Below, piece by piece: positions 61,116 to 64,000 of a stretch of DNA of 64,000 nt. Position 1 is the first letter of the stretch. Every line of letters starts with the position of its first letter. The notes below the pieces were generated by a model. The model was not told where the DNA came from. It did not search any database and saw only the letters and a program-made list of their open reading frames with translations. Origin of the DNA: Actinotignum schaalii_C. Lineage in GTDB: Bacteria > Actinomycetota > Actinomycetes > Actinomycetales > Actinomycetaceae. Location of the stretch: the NCBI RefSeq assembly GCF_034119425.1, contig NZ_JAWUEL010000005.1, positions 32,133-96,132 of the forward strand, given 5' to 3'. A program made the position numbers and the translations under genes.

Positions 61116-63851
61116 TTAGCCGCGATACTTCCGGCGCAGCACGTAGCCGCCCAGGATAAGCGCGGCCGCTCCTGCGATTCCGGTAGTCACCGCGGTGCCG
61201 GTATGCGCGAGCTTAGCCGCGGGGCGCTTCACCTTCACCGCCGGGGCCTTCTGCTCCGGGGTACCCGGCACTTCCGGCGCGTCCGGGGCGCCCGGCGTAC
61301 CCGGGTCATTCGGTTCACCTGGCGTACCCGGAGTATCAGGTGCGCCCGGCTCCGGGTTCACCGGCGGCTCCGGCACGGGGCACGGCCGTGCAGAAATATC
61401 GAAGGTCCACTCGGTCGTGGCTCCCACGGCGAAGTTATAACGCTGCGGATCCTTGAGCTGCGCCGTCACGGTCACGGTGCCGTTGTTCTCCGTACGGGTG
61501 TACTCCACAACGGCCGATTCCGGAATGGTGACCGTAGCTGGAGTACCGCAGCTATCTGCCGGAACCAACGTCGGAGCAATCGGGGTCACCGCGGGCTTCT
61601 CCAACGGAGTAGCGGCACACGCGGTGGAAGTGAGATCCAGGGTCCAGGTGGCCATACGGTGCTCCTTATCAACCGTGTAGCTCGGCGTGGAGCCTGGCTC
61701 GGAAACCGGCGTAGCAATGAGGTACCCGGGTTTTGCCGTAGCGGTCACGGTTGCCGTGGTGCCGGTGATTTTCGGTTCGCCATAGATGATTCCCACAGCA
61801 TTCTCGGGCAGCGTCACCTTCGCCGGTGCCACGGTTCCGCTCCCGTCACAGGGCTGCGGGGCGGTCACGGGCGCTGCGGGCACAACAATCTTGCCGTACA
61901 CCGGGGTCAACGTAAGATCCTCGGCCGGCATGGCGAACTTCAGCGCACTATTGGCCGGGTTCGTCTGCGCGTTCTGCCCGAGGGCTTCCGCGCTCAGCTG
62001 CTCGGTTGGCGTGGCCAGGTCAGATACCGTCCACCATGCAAAGGGAATACCCTTCTCCCCCGCCTGAAGGCTCTCCTCCCCTGCCGGAATGCTCTCCGCT
62101 CCCGCAGGAATGCTCAGCTGCGCACTCGTGCCTACCCGGGCTTGCGGCGCGGTGAAAATATGCTGCCGCACGGTGCCGTCCGGATAGTGCTGCGAGCCGG
62201 GTTCGGTCACCTGACCGGTCACGGAATCGGTTTGCGCAGTCGTGCCGATTTGTGCCACGTAGCCCCGGCCAATGGTCCAGTTTCCGGCGCGCTGACCCTT
62301 GTGGTTGACCACGAAACGAGTGCGGGCACTCGAAGAAACAGGGCTGGTACCGGCCGGGCCTGCCGCCTTGTTCCGGTCGAGGTTCTCATCAACCGTAAAG
62401 GCACCGCCGCTAAACTCAGCAAGGGCGAAAGTGCCGGGCTTGGTCACACCAATGCGCTCCCCGAATTCGGTGTTCGGGCAGGTGAGGTAGGCACCGTAGC
62501 CACCGATGGTTTGGGCGGTTCCCCCCCCCGTCCCCAAGAAGCGGCAGGTCCTTTGGCCCGCCGTGAAGATCGCCGGGGCATTCTTCGCCCCGTTCATCTT
62601 GATGAGGCTGTCACCGGCGCTCGCGAAGGTCACCCCGGTGGCACCGACCACTCCCCCGGCAACATTCGCTGAGGAAGCCGCCACCGTGAGAGTGGCTGCG
62701 CCGTCGGCCTTTACCTGGCCTTCGCTGTACACCCCGTAGCCTTGAGATTGCGAGGAGGAGGTGACGTCAAGTGACGCCTTTCCAGCAACACTGAGATTTC
62801 CTCTGCTGTATACGCCGAAACTCGATTTTCCTTGCGCCGTTGCCTGCGCCGTGACCTTCGCATTGGTGATGCTCATAACGTCGCCGGTGTTATCGACATC
62901 GCCGCCGCCGGCCTGCATAATCGCGGTTGCCGTGGAGGTGTTGGAGGTGGCTTCCGCCGTCACCGTGGCACCCTGGGTACCGTCAATTTTGAGGTTCTTC
63001 CAGGCGTTAATCCCGGTCGCTAAACCGGTTTCATTGGTGACCCGTGCCGTGACCTGAACATTGCCGCCAATGCTGAGATCCGCGGTGCTGCGGATCGCGG
63101 TGCTCATCGCGGTATTGTTATCTCCGCTCCCGCATTTCTCGCACGTAATATCCCTGCTCACTGCGGTGAGTTTTCCTTGACCGACAATTTCAATCGGCGC
63201 ACCGGAAGAATCCAGCCCAATGGAGCCGCCCTTGAGCCACTTAGCAGCCGGATCACTATCGGCCACATTCACCGGATATTTATTGATGGTATTTGTGGCA
63301 TCAAAAGAGGCATCCCCATCAAAATCGAGAACGTACTTATATAGGCCTTCTTGGTTCCCGGCGAAATAAAGGGCGTTCGCGGTGTAGCCGCCCTCACTGG
63401 CGGTAAAAACGTTCGCGCCGCTGAATTTCACTCGAATATCAGAGGCAATCCCACCTGTATCCACGGACACGCCACGCTTGTACACATTCGAGGCATCCTG
63501 AACATAACTATTGAACCAGAGGGTTTTGGTGCCGGCATCCCAAGAAATCTTGTTATCGCCGGTAACGAAGGACTGGTCCAGGCAATACGTGACGCTATTG
63601 GTGTAGTAACCAACCTGGCTCGGATATGTTTTCCCGTCATCCGGCTTGGCGGTGCGCAGGGTGCGGCCCGTACATTCATTACTCGGGGCATTCACCACGA
63701 CCGCGGTAACATCAGCGACCGCATCGGCAGGCACGAAGCCGGCGGGTAGCTCGCCCGCTGACGAGGGAGCTGCCACAGCGGAGGTGACAGCCCCAATCCC
63801 AGAACCCATAAGTATCAACGCAGCTCCGACTGCGGCAGATTTTCTCAACAT
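61116..63851 (-). CDS. Large LAHTG-anchored surface protein (adhesin-like)
   Basis: Sortase-anchored surface protein of 911 residues from ATG 63851. N-terminal signal peptide (about 1-28, AAVGAALILMGSGIGAVTSAV, cleavage VAA/APS). The middle part (about 35-540) is repetitive Gly/Ala/Thr-rich with beta-strand motifs of parallel-helix type and a CEKCGSGDNN segment. A Pro-rich region with PEPGAPDTPGTPGEP repeats leads to the sorting signal LAHTG, a membrane segment (GIAGAAALILGGYVL) and the basic tail RRKYRG. LAXTG signals are recognised by class E sortases of actinobacteria. A run of nine G interrupts the coding region, so expression may vary. The open frame to 63986 precedes the signal peptide and is unlikely to be used. 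Confidence 0.88.
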   Translation of the reverse strand: MLRKSAAVGAALILMGSGIGAVTSAVAAPSSAGELPAGFVPADAVADVTAVVVNAPSNECTGRTLRTAKPDDGKTYPSQVGYYTNSVTYCLDQSFVTGDNKISWDAGTKTLWFNSYVQDASNVYKRGVSVDTGGIASDIRVKFSGANVFTASEGGYTANALYFAGNQEGLYKYVLDFDGDASFDATNTINKYPVNVADSDPAAKWLKGGSIGLDSSGAPIEIVGQGKLTAVSRDITCEKCGSGDNNTAMSTAIRSTADLSIGGNVQVTARVTNETGLATGINAWKNLKIDGTQGATVTAEATSNTSTATAIMQAGGGDVDNTGDVMSITNAKVTAQATAQGKSSFGVYSRGNLSVAGKASLDVTSSSQSQGYGVYSEGQVKADGAATLTVAASSANVAGGVVGATGVTFASAGDSLIKMNGAKNAPAIFTAGQRTCRFLGTGGGTAQTIGGYGAYLTCPNTEFGERIGVTKPGTFALAEFSGGAFTVDENLDRNKAAGPAGTSPVSSSARTRFVVNHKGQRAGNWTIGRGYVAQIGTTAQTDSVTGQVTEPGSQHYPDGTVRQHIFTAPQARVGTSAQLSIPAGAESIPAGEESLQAGEKGIPFAWWTVSDLATPTEQLSAEALGQNAQTNPANSALKFAMPAEDLTLTPVYGKIVVPAAPVTAPQPCDGSGTVAPAKVTLPENAVGIIYGEPKITGTTATVTATAKPGYLIATPVSEPGSTPSYTVDKEHRMATWTLDLTSTACAATPLEKPAVTPIAPTLVPADSCGTPATVTIPESAVVEYTRTENNGTVTVTAQLKDPQRYNFAVGATTEWTFDISARPCPVPEPPVNPEPGAPDTPGTPGEPNDPGTPGAPDAPEVPGTPEQKAPAVKVKRPAAKLAHTGTAVTTGIAGAAALILGGYVLRRKYRG
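62521..62529 (-). repeat. Nine-G homopolymer inside the surface protein gene
   Basis: C9 on the plus strand is G9 in the coding strand, in the codons encoding GTGGGTAQ near residue 443. A one-base slip would cut the protein upstream of its sorting signal. Confidence 0.9.
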
Positions 63852-63963
63852 AATGATCCCAACGACATAGGTGCAATCATTATTAAAGAATACATATGGG
63901 TTAATAGACAAAAAGTGGGTCTCATATCCGGGGTTTGCCCTGCCATAGCAACGAAAAGTCAGC

Positions 63964-63990
63964 CTTATTGAGCTCGAGTACCTCAATAAG
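63964..63990. repeat. Inverted repeat near the right edge
   Basis: CTTATTGAG (63964-63972) and CTCAATAAG (63982-63990), 9-bp arms. It lies upstream of the surface protein, so it is either the terminator of a gene beyond the window or an operator. Confidence 0.45.
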
Positions 63991-64000
63991 CTTGCTTCCT

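Noticed and set aside
61203..62672. A 489-codon plus-strand frame opposite the surface protein
   Set aside because: Shadow, Arg/Gly/His-rich and without start context.
1..64000. CRISPR arrays, insertion sequences, prophage genes, tRNA or rRNA genes
   Set aside because: No regularly spaced repeats, transposase or integrase motifs, or tRNA/rRNA sequences were recognised by eye. A tRNAscan or covariance search could still find something short.

Overview
The window is a chromosomal segment of a high-GC Gram-positive actinobacterium. The evidence is strong GC bias at third codon positions, frequent GTG starts (one clear TTG start), paired clpP genes upstream of clpX, a translational T-box in front of ileS, and a surface protein ending in an LAXTG-type sorting signal. 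Gene content and order suggest an Actinomycetaceae-like organism. The genus cannot be fixed from sequence alone. I see no rRNA, tRNA, CRISPR array, insertion sequence or prophage gene.

Layout. Positions 1-13,200, mostly minus strand, carry core translation and secretion genes: rpsP-khpA-rimM-trmD(fused to a GNAT domain)-rplS-lepB, a divergent CDF metal exporter, then smc, a small membrane protein, ftsY and ffh. Positions 13,300-24,200 hold an AspT-like transporter, folC, an MFS transporter with a nucleoside hydrolase behind one promoter/operator, a BrnQ carrier, and ileS with its T-box leader. Positions 24,200-29,700 hold a DUF1023-type alpha/beta hydrolase with a small WXG-like partner, pcp, an SDR oxidoreductase, and proC with a small membrane protein. 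Positions 29,800-36,700 are a tightly overlapping seven-gene plus-strand operon: a family-5 ABC importer (lipoprotein, two permeases, two ATPases), a calcineurin-type phosphoesterase and a CX5R tyrosine-type phosphatase. valS follows.

Positions 39,700-45,650 contain the most intriguing block: an operon encoding a membrane PIG-L deacetylase, an ATP-grasp ligase, a processive family-2 glycosyltransferase, a sensor kinase and a response regulator, with a palindrome over its -35 box. It faces a secreted Asp-rich protein across a large inverted repeat. The set follows the glycosyltransferase/deacetylase/amide-ligase logic of mycothiol and bacillithiol synthesis, or of an aminated cell-surface glycan, but matches no pathway I know. 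Positions 45,700-51,000 carry a fatty-acyl-CoA ligase, a chorismate mutase, clpX, clpP2 and clpP1. Positions 51,100-58,000 carry a secreted 1,579-residue protein with two metallophosphoesterase domains, a lectin-like domain and a Ca-binding repeat domain, then tig. The right end holds metNIQ (methionine import) and a large LAHTG-anchored surface protein whose coding sequence contains a run of nine G, a possible phase-variation switch.

Convergent ends and operon ends are marked by strong GC hairpins, several of them without a U-tract.
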